Shown here: piece after piece, positions 63,814 through 64,000 of the stretch | Layout: each line of letters starts with the position of its first letter | How positions within the stretch are numbered: position 1 is the stretch's first letter | Assembly (NCBI RefSeq): GCF_014648355.1 | Contig: NZ_BMQY01000001.1 | Coordinates: 918,392 to 982,391, forward strand | Reading direction: 5' to 3' | Source of the DNA: Couchioplanes azureus | GTDB taxonomy: Bacteria; Actinomycetota; Actinomycetes; Mycobacteriales; Micromonosporaceae | DNA: 64,000 nt | Program-made: the position numbers and the translations under genes | Notes under the pieces: generated by a model | The model's input: the letters and a program-made list of their open reading frames with translations, nothing else | Database searches by the model: none | What the model was told of the DNA's origin: nothing

Positions 63814-64000
63814 CAGTGCTGCTCTCCTACCGTCCAGCGCGGCCCGGTCGGAGTGTCCTCCACCTGAATTCCCGCGTTCTTCAACTGGTCGCGGACCGAG
63901 TCGGCCGCCGCCCAGTCCTTACGTGTGCGGGCCTGCGCGCGCTGCTCCAGCGCGAGCGCGACCAGCGAGTCGACGACCGGCTTGAGGTCGCCGCCCGACT
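63813..64000 (-). CDS. cysS: Cysteinyl-tRNA synthetase, C-terminal end (truncated by window end)
   Basis: The minus strand reads 62 codons, [35 protein letters not shown] then [14 protein letters not shown], ending with TGA at 63813-63815. The [14 protein letters not shown] motif and the tail are the C-terminal helical domain of CysRS, which charges tRNA-Cys. The rest lies beyond the window. The stop overlaps the rlmB start, the usual cysS-rlmB arrangement in actinomycetes. Confidence 0.92.
   Translation of the reverse strand, partial: SGGDLKPVVDSLVALALEQRAQARTRKDWAAADSVRDQLKNAGIQVEDTPTGPRWTVGEQH

Overview
The window is high-GC DNA from an actinomycete. The gene content (DUF4032 protein, MSMEG_6728-type protein, RlmB next to cysS, FxLD lanthipeptide system, SpoIIE/RsbW/STAS regulators, frequent GTG starts) fits a Micromonosporaceae-like, Actinoplanes-type bacterium. 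That placement is inference from content, not from a marker gene. Gene calls rest on translated motifs, start codons and Shine-Dalgarno (SD) spacing; no database search was run.

Left chromosomal flank (1-17.09 kb). It holds the end of a ROK sugar kinase overlapping nagA (aminosugar use), a PAP2 phosphatase, a secreted Lys-C-like serine protease, a DUF4032 kinase-fold protein, and a three-gene leftward operon: a PASTA membrane protein, a HerA/DUF87 ATPase and a low-complexity protein with a toxin-like tail. Then come a double-RCK cation channel, a secreted repeat protein, an MSMEG_6728-family protein, a lipoprotein, a GNAT acetyltransferase and a GT39-type membrane glycosyltransferase.

Genomic island (about 17.09-58.21 kb). 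A 39-bp direct repeat matches the 3' part of tRNA-Thr(TGT): an intact tRNA lies at 58171-58244 and a detached 3' end at 17090-17128. The roughly 41 kb between them is read as an integrated element. From left to right it carries: transposase remnants (17.4-18.0 kb); a STAS / STAS-ATPase pair (18.0-19.4); GAF and pRiA4b ORF-3 proteins; a hemerythrin; a two-component pair (22.9-25.1); a serine recombinase; a GAF protein; a secreted beta-propeller protein; a class I FxLD lanthipeptide operon (30.4-39.2) with a divergent regulator (39.6); a SLOG protein, a prepilin peptidase, a winged-helix regulator, and xis-int (43.0-44.4); a second STAS / STAS-ATPase pair, one member frameshifted (45.6-47.0); a large sensor kinase with a doubly frameshifted middle (47.2-50.2); an rsbV-rsbU-rsbW-type module (50.4-53.2); and a Gabija-type defence pair (53.7-57.6) beside the right att site.

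Right chromosomal flank (58.2-64 kb). It holds tRNA-Thr, a MsmK/UgpC-type sugar ABC ATPase, an Hsp70-like protein fused to a membrane-anchored PQQ-like propeller, rlmB, and the 3' end of cysS.

Most notable are the FxLD lanthipeptide operon, whose precursor has an Asp-Gly in the probable core next to an isoaspartyl-methyltransferase-like enzyme, the Gabija pair with an altered P-loop, the PASTA/HerA/toxin-like operon, and the unusual density of partner-switching regulators in the island.
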